From assembly GCF_025567305.1 (NCBI RefSeq), contig NZ_JAOQJP010000003.1, positions 124,001 through 188,000 of the forward strand: a stretch of DNA of 64,000 bases, given 5' to 3'. Position 1 is the stretch's first letter; the number at the start of each line of letters is the position of its first letter. Below, piece after piece: positions 8,234 to 15,953 of the stretch. The stretch is from Lentihominibacter butyricus. GTDB taxonomy: Bacteria > Bacillota > Clostridia > Peptostreptococcales > Anaerovoracaceae. Position numbers and translations under genes: made by a program. The notes under the pieces were generated by a model. The model was not told the origin of the DNA, searched no databases, and saw only the letters and a program-made list of their open reading frames with translations.

Positions 8234-9562
8234 ATGGATCAGGATTTTATGAAAGAAAAAAAAGTGCTACCGCTCGTACTTACGATGTCATATCCCATGG
8301 CGATCTCGATGGCGGTCAACGCACTGTATAATATAGTGGATTCTTTTTTCGTGGCGCAGCTGGATGTGAAAGCCATGACGGCTCTGTCACTGCTGTTTCC
8401 GGTACAGAACCTATCGCATTCCGCAGCTGTGGGCTTTGCGATAGGGATCAACGCCACTGTCGCATTTTATCTCGGTCAGGAGAAAAGCGAGCCTGCGGAC
8501 CGGGCGGTCTCAAGCGGTACGCTGCTGAGTATCATACATGGATTCATACTTACAGCCATATGCATTTCAGTGATGCCCTGGTTCCTGTCGATGTTCACTG
8601 ATGACGCTGCGATCACGAACTACGGGATCGAATATTCGCGGTATGTTTTCCTCTTTGCTCCGATGGACTGCATGTTCCTGACATGTGAAAAGATATTCCA
8701 GGCAACAGGGCGTATGAAGACCACGATGTTCTGCCTCGCGGCAGGCTGCATCACGAACATCATACTGGATCCGCTGATGATATTCGGGATCGGCCCATTC
8801 CCGCAGCTGGGGATCAGGGGTGCGGCCATTGCAACGGGCATCGGACAAAGCCTGCCTGTGCTGATATATATAGCGCTCTACGTGCTGAGACCGCTGCCTG
8901 TGAGATTCCGCCTGAAATACTGCCGTCCTGAGCTTTACATGATAAAACGGCTGTACTCCATAGGCAATGCGGCCACTCTCAATCTGGCGCTGCCGTCCGT
9001 TCAGATATCCGTACTCAATGCGATACTGTCATCGTTTTCGTCCGGATATGTGTTCGTGCTCGGAGTCTACTACAAGCTGCAGACGTTCCTGTATCTTTCT
9101 GCGAACGGCGTGGTCCAGGGTATCAGACCGCTGGTCGGATACAATTACGGCGCCGGCAGGAACGACCGGGTACGTGAGATCGTAAAAATAGCGACCATAA
9201 CGGTCGCCTGTATAATGCTGGCCGGCACTGCCGTATGCCTTCTGATGCCCGGCCGCCTGATAGGTATATTCACAAGTGATGCGGAGATCGTCAGCATCGG
9301 AGCTTCAGCCATCAGGATCATCAGTGCCGGATTCATCATTTCATCGGCGCCAGTGATACTGTCCGGTGCTCTCGAAGGTCTTGGAAAGGGTACAGCGTCT
9401 CTGATGATATCACTGATACGGTACATCATCGTGATACTGCCTCTGGCTTTCCTGCTCAGCCGGGTGTTCGGCGCCTGCGGCGTATGGCACGCATTCTGGC
9501 TGACCGAGATCGTCGCAGCAGTCGTATCGTATTTCATATATCGAAGAGCATGCAGCATATGA
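8234..9562 (+). CDS. MATE family multidrug efflux transporter, MepA-like
   Basis: A 442-residue, very hydrophobic protein with about twelve membrane segments in two similar halves. It has the MATE hallmarks: an early P-M-A-I-S-M-A-V-N stretch, LDPLMIFGIGPFPQLGIRGA near residue 180, and VQGIRPLVGYNYGA near residue 295. MATE carriers export cationic organic compounds in exchange for Na+ or H+. The ATG follows AGAAAGGA. The gene stands alone on the plus strand, convergent with the selenium cluster, behind a leader with a predicted ligand-controlled terminator. If the leader is a guanidine-IV riboswitch, guanidinium or a similar cation would be a physiological inducer. Confidence 0.9.
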   Translation: MDQDFMKEKKVLPLVLTMSYPMAISMAVNALYNIVDSFFVAQLDVKAMTALSLLFPVQNLSHSAAVGFAIGINATVAFYLGQEKSEPADRAVSSGTLLSIIHGFILTAICISVMPWFLSMFTDDAAITNYGIEYSRYVFLFAPMDCMFLTCEKIFQATGRMKTTMFCLAAGCITNIILDPLMIFGIGPFPQLGIRGAAIATGIGQSLPVLIYIALYVLRPLPVRFRLKYCRPELYMIKRLYSIGNAATLNLALPSVQISVLNAILSSFSSGYVFVLGVYYKLQTFLYLSANGVVQGIRPLVGYNYGAGRNDRVREIVKIATITVACIMLAGTAVCLLMPGRLIGIFTSDAEIVSIGASAIRIISAGFIISSAPVILSGALEGLGKGTASLMISLIRYIIVILPLAFLLSRVFGACGVWHAFWLTEIVAAVVSYFIYRRACSI

Positions 9563-9658
9563 CGTACATGTAGCGCACAGACCGCGGTCACGATCTGCCT
9601 GCACATGTTCCGTTCTGTATACCCCGGATCACATGACGGCACGGATGATATATGCACA

Positions 9659-10354
9659 TCACGGCCTGATGACCGTGACTGCCTTTTCCATGACCTCAAC
9701 GATCTCATACATATTCGTCACGGAGCCGACACCCAGCTCATCCTTGAGGCCGTAGTAGTCGAGACATGTGCCGCACGTCATGATGCTGACACCTTCTGCC
9801 TCAAGCGCCTTCAGATCCTCGAAAGATTCTGAGCCTTTGCATGAAAGATACGCGCCGCGGTTGTAGCACAGCACTGTTTCCGGAAGCACATCCTGCTTCG
9901 TCAGTGCGAACACGAACGACTTCATCAGTGTTTTTCCGAGCGCGTCGTCGCCTGTCCCCATCATATCGGCGGACAGCACGACCACCATTCCGGATCTTAT
10001 CACATCAGGCGCGCACCCTGCAGCTCCCGTAACTGTCGCTGATCTGGCGTTTTCATCGTTTCTGGCTGCGGATATGACGCCGCTCTTATCCTGCGCAGCA
10101 GTCCCTGAGATCTCCGGAGCGCTGTCTGCACCTGAAACATCGATCACTACACGGTACTCCTTTTCCGCTTCTTTCTCGCCGGAAGCCGTATACCCCTTCT
10201 GCGCTGCAAATTTCTGCAGGTTCTGGACCGCTATCTCGTTATCGACGCGGACGGTCAGTATACCCTCCTGCCCCATTTCTTCAGCCGCTTTTTTCGCATT
10301 TATCACCGGCAGCGGGCATGTGAGCCCTCTTGCGTCTATCGTTTTTGTCTTCAT
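9659..10354 (-). CDS. yedF: Selenium metabolism protein YedF (TusA-like plus DsrE-like)
   Basis: A 231-residue protein. Residues 1-72 are a TusA/SirA-type domain with the sulfur/selenium carrier motif GLTCPLP. Residues about 120-231 resemble the DsrE-like half, with CGTCLDYYG near residue 195. YedF is known from gene neighbourhoods as a partner of selenium-dependent enzymes and is thought to carry selenium or sulfur. It starts 1 base after the cysteine desulfurase gene ends, in the order desulfurase then carrier, matching a flow of selenium from selenocysteine to a carrier. The active residue is Cys; I see no in-frame UGA. Confidence 0.85.
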   Translation of the reverse strand: MKTKTIDARGLTCPLPVINAKKAAEEMGQEGILTVRVDNEIAVQNLQKFAAQKGYTASGEKEAEKEYRVVIDVSGADSAPEISGTAAQDKSGVISAARNDENARSATVTGAAGCAPDVIRSGMVVVLSADMMGTGDDALGKTLMKSFVFALTKQDVLPETVLCYNRGAYLSCKGSESFEDLKALEAEGVSIMTCGTCLDYYGLKDELGVGSVTNMYEIVEVMEKAVTVIRP

Positions 10355-10355
10355 T

Positions 10356-11501
10356 CTACATCATCTCCTCTCCTGATATTTTTCTCAGCGCTCTGATCGC
10401 TTCATCCACCTCATCTTCACTGTTGAAATATGAAAAACTGAATCTCACGGCGCCCCGGGCCTCTGTTCCGAACGTCTCATGCATCAGCGGAGCACAGTGC
10501 GCGCCCGGTCTCGTGGCTATCCCGAAATCTCGGTATAATACATCGCTTATATACGATGAGTCCGTATCGCCTATATTCAGCGATACGACAGGGAGTCTTC
10601 TTTTCATGCAAAGGTCGCCGTATACCTTTATCTGCGGTATTTCTTTCAAGCCCTCACAGAATCTGCCGGCAAGCGATCTTGTTTTACGTGATATCTCATC
10701 GATGCCTGTTTCAAGGATCCAGTCCAGCGCTGCGTCGAGTCCTGCGATCCCGTGGGAATTCAGCGTGCCCGCTTCAAGCGAGGTCGGCATTTCCGCCGGA
10801 TGAGTCCTGCTGAAGCTCTGCACTCCGCTCCCTCCCGTCTTTAGAGGTCTCAGCTCTACGCCTTCCCTTACGTAAATACCGCCCGTCCCCTGCGGTCCGA
10901 ACAGTCCCTTGTGCCCGGTGAAACACAGAACGTCTATCGACGATTTCCGGACATCTATCATGCATTCTCCGGCCGCCTGTGAGGCATCGGCAATAAGCGA
11001 TATATCATATTGCGACGTTATCGCGCCGATCCTTTCCATATCAGGGATATTCCCGGTCACATTCGACCCGTGAGTGCATATCACTGCTTTCGTGTTCGCC
11101 CTTATATTCCTCTCTATATCCTGAGGATCGACTCTGCCGAGATCGTCGCACGACACCACCGTGAGCTCCGCTCCTGCCGCCTGCATTTCATATGACGGTC
11201 TCAGCACGGAATTGTGCTCCGCGGCTGTGGTTATCAGATGATCTCCCGGCCCGGCTATACCTTTTATAGCGATATTCAGACTCTCCGTACCTCCCGACGT
11301 GAACGCTATGCGTGTCGGATCCTCCGCGTTGAAAAGCCTGCACAGCTTTTCTCTGACGCCGTATATCATTCTGGCCGCATCAAGTGAGACTCCGTGGGCT
11401 CCTCTTCCGGCATTGCCGAGCGATACGACAGCCTCTGCGACAGCCTCTGCCACTCCGGGCGGCTTGCACAGCGTAGTCGCCGCATTGTCAAAATATATCA
11501 T
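10356..11501 (-). CDS. Cysteine desulfurase family protein (class V aminotransferase)
   Basis: A 381-residue PLP enzyme beginning MIYFDNAATTLCKP, the standard NifS/SufS start. The PLP lysine lies in CFTGHKGLFGPQGTGG (about residue 194). HGSNVTG and the phosphate-binding region GGTESLNIA are also present. Enzymes of this subfamily next to selD and yedF are believed to release selenium from selenocysteine, or sulfur from cysteine, for the labile selenium cofactor. The gene overlaps the 3' end of selD by 14 bases and is followed after 1 base by yedF, so the three are translationally coupled. Whether it prefers Sec or Cys cannot be read from the sequence. Confidence 0.85.
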   Translation of the reverse strand: MIYFDNAATTLCKPPGVAEAVAEAVVSLGNAGRGAHGVSLDAARMIYGVREKLCRLFNAEDPTRIAFTSGGTESLNIAIKGIAGPGDHLITTAAEHNSVLRPSYEMQAAGAELTVVSCDDLGRVDPQDIERNIRANTKAVICTHGSNVTGNIPDMERIGAITSQYDISLIADASQAAGECMIDVRKSSIDVLCFTGHKGLFGPQGTGGIYVREGVELRPLKTGGSGVQSFSRTHPAEMPTSLEAGTLNSHGIAGLDAALDWILETGIDEISRKTRSLAGRFCEGLKEIPQIKVYGDLCMKRRLPVVSLNIGDTDSSYISDVLYRDFGIATRPGAHCAPLMHETFGTEARGAVRFSFSYFNSEDEVDEAIRALRKISGEEMM

Positions 11502-12783
11502 GCCTTATCTCCTGCCAGACTATCTTCTTTCTTTCCATCAGCCCCCTGACCGTGCTTTCATCCCCGGGGGCTGCACACCATGCCAAACCGCAGCCAGCTG
11601 ATATGAATCCCGGAACAGGGATAAGCCTCCCTGGAGACCCTTCTTCCCTGCAGGCCTTTTCCATAGCCATAGCCATCGCCGTCGTCGCAAACGTCACGAT
11701 CAGGCTTTCCTGCTTTTCTATAAGTACACTCTTCCTTACTGTTATCTCATGCTCGCCTTTCTCCGTGACTCTGCCGATCACTGAAGCCGAAAGTCCGGCA
11801 TTCCTCATCTCGGCAGCCATCGCTTCCGCTTCGGCCGGATCCAGAGCCAGCAGCAGTCCTCCCGACGTCTGAGGGTCGAACAGCACTTCCTCCATTCCGA
11901 ACGGTATGCCGTCAAATGCGACAGCCGTCCCGACATGATTTCTGTTCCTCTGCCCTGCCGCCGTGATATAAAACTCATCTGCATACTGCAGTGCGCTTTC
12001 CATTACCGGCACCCTTTCCGCATCTATGATGCACGAAAGCCTGCCGCCCATCATCTCGTGGAGATGCCCCAGCAGTCCGAAGCCTGTCACATCGGTGCAT
12101 GCGTTTACTGCAAAGCTGCGTGATATCTCTGCGGCTTTACGGTTGAGAGTAGTCATCGAGTCGATGGCTTCCTGCATCGCAGATCCTGATGCCTGACCGA
12201 TGCGTCCTGCCGTGCAGATCATACCCGTTCCCAGCTTCTTCGTCAGCACCAGCGCATCGCCGGCCGCTGCCGTGTCATTTCTGTATATGTGATCCGGATG
12301 GACCATACCTGTCACTGAAAGCCCGTACTTGACGTCGCTATCATTTATCGAATGACCTCCGGCCAGCATGCCGCCTGCTTCCGCCACTTTCTCAGCTCCG
12401 CCCTGCATTATGCGTCCGAGCACGTTCAGATCCATGTCTTCCGGAAAGCACACTATGTTCAGAGCAGTCACCACGCGTCCGCCCATCGCGAATACATCGC
12501 TGAGCGCATTTGCCGCCGCGATCTGCCCGAACGTATACGGGTCCTCCACCATCGGCGGGAAAAAATCCAGCGTGTGGATCATAGCGGTATCGGGTGATAT
12601 CCTGTATACTGCGGCATCATCACTGCTGTCGTATCCGACTATCAGGCTCTCATCTGCATTGCGCTTCGGTATCATCCCAAGCACTCTGCTGAGCGCTCCG
12701 GCTCCAAGCTTCGCCGTACATCCGCCACCTTTGCAGAATTCTATATCGCATTTTCCGTATCTATCGTCTTTCGCATCATTCAT
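11488..12783 (-). CDS. selD: Selenide, water dikinase SelD fused to a DUF3343-like Se/S carrier domain
   Basis: The start at 12783 (MNDAKDDRYG, 431 residues) is chosen because AAAGGA lies at the right distance; an earlier in-frame ATG lacks this. Residues about 1-345 are SelD, which makes selenophosphate from selenide and ATP. The conserved Cys and Lys of the active loop are Cys22 and Lys25 in GGGCTAK. The glycine-rich and DVTGFGLLGHL regions are present. Residues about 350-431 are not part of normal SelD; with VTFATTAMAMAMEK, LIPVPGFIS and CGLAWC they match the small DUF3343 family, a presumed selenium/sulfur carrier usually encoded separately. The fusion fits direct hand-over of selenium in the hydroxylase pathway. 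Confidence 0.88.
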   Translation of the reverse strand: MNDAKDDRYGKCDIEFCKGGGCTAKLGAGALSRVLGMIPKRNADESLIVGYDSSDDAAVYRISPDTAMIHTLDFFPPMVEDPYTFGQIAAANALSDVFAMGGRVVTALNIVCFPEDMDLNVLGRIMQGGAEKVAEAGGMLAGGHSINDSDVKYGLSVTGMVHPDHIYRNDTAAAGDALVLTKKLGTGMICTAGRIGQASGSAMQEAIDSMTTLNRKAAEISRSFAVNACTDVTGFGLLGHLHEMMGGRLSCIIDAERVPVMESALQYADEFYITAAGQRNRNHVGTAVAFDGIPFGMEEVLFDPQTSGGLLLALDPAEAEAMAAEMRNAGLSASVIGRVTEKGEHEITVRKSVLIEKQESLIVTFATTAMAMAMEKACREEGSPGRLIPVPGFISAGCGLAWCAAPGDESTVRGLMERKKIVWQEIRHDIF

Positions 12784-12843
12784 ATGATGATTTCCTTTCA
12801 TCTGCCGGTCTGTTCATATGCCGGTCCGCTGCATGCATACGTA

Positions 12844-13665
12844 TCATATGCCGCGATCTCTGCCGCGCATGTGCCTGCACACGAGTTCCAGCACGCTTCC
12901 TGATATGCACCGCGCTTTGTCCGAGATCGTGAAGCAGTTTTTGTAAGAGTCCTCTCTCGGGTCTATGTCTGCGACCTTTAGCCCCGGCTTCACTTCGTAT
13001 CCGTCATGTATGATCCCTCTGATCACTCCGGTGATCGAGGCATTGAGAGCTTTCTCTCCTTCCGCCGTCTCTATTACCGCGATCACATCGCCCGCAGCCA
13101 CATGGTCTCCGATCTTGTGTACCGATCTGAGGATCCCTTCGTGCTCCGCGTGCATCACGCGTTCCTTCGTATAACCGCCGATATTTCCCGGGACGCCCGT
13201 ATCCGGCAGTGCGCTTCCCTCCGAGATCATCCTGCCGAGGTCGTGGCCTCTCATCGTCTCTATCACGTAGTCAGCATCCACTCCCGCTGTGAATCCTGGT
13301 CCGAGCGCGATCGTGAGCGGCGCCATATCTATCGTCGTCCCTGTGTTTCGCTTTGCGATGATGCCGTCGACTACGATCTCCGGTTCCATGATCCTGATGT
13401 ACCTGCCACCCGGGTCTTTCACCACGGGCACATCTCCATATTCTATTATTTTCTCTGCTTCTGCGGCATCCGCAGCCAGTCTCGCCGTCATTCCCTCGAC
13501 AGTCTGACTTCCCCTGTACACCGCTTCACTTGCCGCCACATGTCTGCGTATCGACGAAGGTTTATCTGTCTCCAGCGCCATCACTATGAAGCCCGCGCTC
13601 CACAGCCGGTGTATCACCGCCGTCGCCAGATCACCTCCGCCTCGAACTATTATCAGATCATCCAT
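12844..13665 (-). CDS. yqeB: YqeB, selenium-dependent molybdenum hydroxylase maturation protein
   Basis: A 273-residue protein of the EF2563/YqeB family. It starts MDDLIIVRGGGDLATAVIHR with a Rossmann-type glycine motif. The C-terminal third (about 185-230) has a lipoyl/biotinyl-like turn (HKIGDHVAAGDVIAVIE). The family is known only from its strict association with selenium-dependent molybdenum hydroxylases and is thought to help insert selenium at the Mo site; the chemistry is not established. The ATG follows AAAGGAATAATC. It is in the minus-strand half of the cluster, between yqeC and selD, with short gaps. Confidence 0.87.
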   Translation of the reverse strand: MDDLIIVRGGGDLATAVIHRLWSAGFIVMALETDKPSSIRRHVAASEAVYRGSQTVEGMTARLAADAAEAEKIIEYGDVPVVKDPGGRYIRIMEPEIVVDGIIAKRNTGTTIDMAPLTIALGPGFTAGVDADYVIETMRGHDLGRMISEGSALPDTGVPGNIGGYTKERVMHAEHEGILRSVHKIGDHVAAGDVIAVIETAEGEKALNASITGVIRGIIHDGYEVKPGLKVADIDPREDSYKNCFTISDKARCISGSVLELVCRHMRGRDRGI

Positions 13666-13787
13666 CCCGATTATTCCTTTCAGTACTCTGCCGGTCGACG
13701 ACCGACATCAAGGTCACACCCTTGTGGTGTTTCATATATTTATCATCAAAGACTGACCTCAGGTCACACTCCTGCACCGCTCCGTAC

Positions 13788-14543
13788 TTATGGCCTGAGC
13801 CACTCGCCGCCGGGCTTCATGCACGTCAGCACCGCACGCACACCGCGCGCTTCCGTCATCCTGCACAAGGTCCTGCCTGTCTCGAGCCTTTCCTCATCAT
13901 CACATTTATTATACACGGCAAAGAACCTGCGACCGTCTGCATCCTTCCTCATGCAGTCCGCGCGGGTCATCAGATCAGCCATATCATCACACGTCAGCAG
14001 ATGATCCTGCCCGCAGCCCAGCCTGCTGCACACTATCTCTGTCCTGAAACATACCTCCGAGACCGGTCTTCCTGCAGCATCGAGCCCCATCACGCCGACC
14101 ACCACGTCACATTCCGGCAGTATCACAGGCTCATACGGAGCCGGCGCCTTGCACGGCCTCGTCCCTGCACCGTCAGCCTCGATCAGCACGACATCCGCCG
14201 AAGCCGTCAGGATATCGACGAGCTCCTTTTCCATAGATCTAAGTTTTATCCCATCAGCCGCTTCACCGCAGACCGCATACTTTCCCTCGTCCCACAGCTT
14301 TTCCCACTGCTCCGGTGCATTGCAGAACACCTCGGTCCGGCGTATCCTCGTAGTCGTCATCACTGCAGTTTTCAGTCCTCTGCGGCTGTACACCTCCGCC
14401 AGATAAAACATCGTGCTCGTCTTTCCGCCTCCTCCGACAAAAGATATCATCTTCCCCGGAGGCATCCCGTCAGCCGTGCCGAAAAAATCCTCCGGACCTC
14501 CGCACAGCCATCTTCCGTTTTCATTCCAGTAAGCCTTTGCCAT
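13788..14543 (-). CDS. yqeC: YqeC, selenium-dependent hydroxylase accessory protein
   Basis: About 251 residues from the ATG at 14543 (MAKAYWNENG), which has GAGAGG just upstream. An in-frame TTG 21 bases earlier would swallow that site. The core is a P-loop with MISFVGGGGKTSTMFYLAE (about residue 32), then LIEADGAGTRPCKAPA and VYNKCD, a GTPase-like NKxD variant. YqeC occurs with YqeB and SelD in genomes that use labile selenium in molybdenum hydroxylases; its reaction is unknown, but nucleotide binding is clear. It is the first gene of the leftward arm and is divergent from the hydroxylase structural genes. Confidence 0.87.
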   Translation of the reverse strand: MAKAYWNENGRWLCGGPEDFFGTADGMPPGKMISFVGGGGKTSTMFYLAEVYSRRGLKTAVMTTTRIRRTEVFCNAPEQWEKLWDEGKYAVCGEAADGIKLRSMEKELVDILTASADVVLIEADGAGTRPCKAPAPYEPVILPECDVVVGVMGLDAAGRPVSEVCFRTEIVCSRLGCGQDHLLTCDDMADLMTRADCMRKDADGRRFFAVYNKCDDEERLETGRTLCRMTEARGVRAVLTCMKPGGEWLRP

Positions 14544-14614
14544 TTTACGCCTCTCTTTCAACAATCATATTCTAATATAAAAGAGCGCTTTCTTCAATAA
14601 ACTCTCTCGACTTA

Positions 14615-14623
14615 TGCTATAAT
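14615..14623 (+). promoter_or_regulatory. Extended -10 promoter of the hydroxylase operon
   Basis: TG-C-TATAAT is a consensus extended -10 element 33 bases upstream of the GTG start at 14656. The -35 region (TTCAAT, 19-base spacing) is weak. The gap between the divergent genes is only 112 bases, so the yqeC promoter must also lie here. Confidence 0.65.
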
Positions 14624-14655
14624 ATATCCTGAAAAAGAATGCTCGGAGGTATATC

Positions 14656-15438
14656 GTGTTAAAAATCAGAGAATATGCAAGACCCCAGACTCTCGATGAA
14701 GCCTACAGGCTCTGCACCGGTAAGAAAAATGCAGTCCTGGGCGGCATGCTGTGGCTGAAAATGCAGGACAGAACAGTGAATACGGTCATAGACCTTCAGG
14801 ATCTGGGGCTCGATAAGATAGAAAAAACAGAGAGCGGCTGGCGAATCGGCGCAATGGTGACGCTGCGCGATCTGGAACTCAGCGCGGAGCTCGATGATCT
14901 GACCGGCGGAGCCGTGAAGGAAAGCGTCCGCCATATCGTCGGAGTCCAGTTCAGGAATCTCGCAACGGTCGGCGGCAGCCTCTGGGGGCGATACGGTTTC
15001 TCAGACGTGCTGACGCTGTTCATGGCTCTCGATGCGAAAGCAGAGCTTTACAGCCGCGGCATCGTGGACATCGAAACCTTCGCTGAAATGCCGACATCGG
15101 AGAAAGACCTGCTGCTCAGCGTCACGATACCTTACAACTGCGGCAGCTGCGCATACCTTTCCCAGCGAAACATATCGACTGATTTCCCTGTGCTCACATG
15201 TGCCGTATGCAAAGATCCTGCAGACGGCTCTCTGCGCTGCGCTGTAGGAGCACGTCCGGGCAGAGCCGTACTGCTTCGCGGTCTGCCGGCTGACGCCGAC
15301 GAGGCAGCAGGATACGCAGCCGGAAAGATTTCGTTTGGCGGCAATATCAGGGGCAGTGAGGAATACCGCAGACAGATCTGCAGGGTATTAGTGCGCCGCG
15401 CCATCAGACAGCTCGAGGAGGTACAGCCGTGCAGATAA
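14656..15438 (+). CDS. Molybdenum hydroxylase FAD-binding subunit (XdhB/CoxM type)
   Basis: A 260-residue medium subunit. It begins VLKIREYARPQTLDEAY from a GTG with GGAGGT 5 bases upstream. The FAD-binding motifs AVLGGMLWLK (about residue 28) and NLATVGGSLWGRYGFSD (about residue 102) match the family, although 260 residues is slightly short. It would pass electrons from the iron-sulfur subunit to an acceptor. Its 3' end overlaps the next gene by 10 bases, giving the order FAD, 2Fe-2S, Mo subunits. The cluster context points to a selenium-containing purine- or nicotinate-type hydroxylase. Confidence 0.88.
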   Translation: MLKIREYARPQTLDEAYRLCTGKKNAVLGGMLWLKMQDRTVNTVIDLQDLGLDKIEKTESGWRIGAMVTLRDLELSAELDDLTGGAVKESVRHIVGVQFRNLATVGGSLWGRYGFSDVLTLFMALDAKAELYSRGIVDIETFAEMPTSEKDLLLSVTIPYNCGSCAYLSQRNISTDFPVLTCAVCKDPADGSLRCAVGARPGRAVLLRGLPADADEAAGYAAGKISFGGNIRGSEEYRRQICRVLVRRAIRQLEEVQPCR

Positions 15439-15953
15439 CAATGACACTTAACGGAAAGAAAATAAAAGACAACATCGATGCGGACATGCTCCTGATCGAT
15501 TTTCTCAGAGATCACAGATGCTTCAGCGTGAAACGCGGATGCGAGACCTCGAACTGCGGCCTTTGCACAGTATTCATGGACGAAAAGCCCGTGCTTTCCT
15601 GCTCTGTACTGGCAGTGCGCGCAGACGGACACGATATCAGAACGCTCGAAGGGCTTCAGGACGAGGCCGCCGGGTTCATCGGCTTCATCGCCGACCAGGG
15701 CGCCGATCAGTGCGGCTTCTGCAATCCAGGGTTCGTGATGAACACGATCGCGCTCCTTCGCGAGATCCCCGACCCGACTGACGATGAAATACGCGCTTTC
15801 CTCGCAGGCAACCTCTGCCGCTGCTCAGGCTATGAGGGACAGCTCCGGGGAATACGCGCATATCTGGACGCACGCAGCAGCGCCTCGCGACCGGACGATG
15901 GTACCTCCGTAAAACCAGAAAAATCATGGGAATACGGAAAGGAGGACGTTTAA
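15429..15953 (+). CDS. Molybdenum hydroxylase 2Fe-2S subunit
   Basis: A 174-residue small subunit with both expected clusters. Cys38, Cys43, Cys46 and Cys58 form the plant-ferredoxin type cluster (CETSNCGLC), and Cys95, Cys98, Cys130 and Cys132 form the second (CGFC and CRCSGY). It starts with GTG behind GAGGAGG and overlaps the FAD subunit gene. The last 25 residues after the second cluster are a charged tail without known function. It would relay electrons from the Mo centre to FAD. Confidence 0.93.
   Translation: MQITMTLNGKKIKDNIDADMLLIDFLRDHRCFSVKRGCETSNCGLCTVFMDEKPVLSCSVLAVRADGHDIRTLEGLQDEAAGFIGFIADQGADQCGFCNPGFVMNTIALLREIPDPTDDEIRAFLAGNLCRCSGYEGQLRGIRAYLDARSSASRPDDGTSVKPEKSWEYGKEDV

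Noticed and set aside
9659..12783. Selenocysteine (in-frame UGA) in yedF or selD
   Set aside because: The key positions are Cys codons and the frames have no internal UGA.
13006..14004. A 332-codon plus-strand open frame across yqeB and yqeC
   Set aside because: Both minus-strand genes match known families along their length; the opposite frame is rich in Arg/His/Ser, typical of antisense reading.
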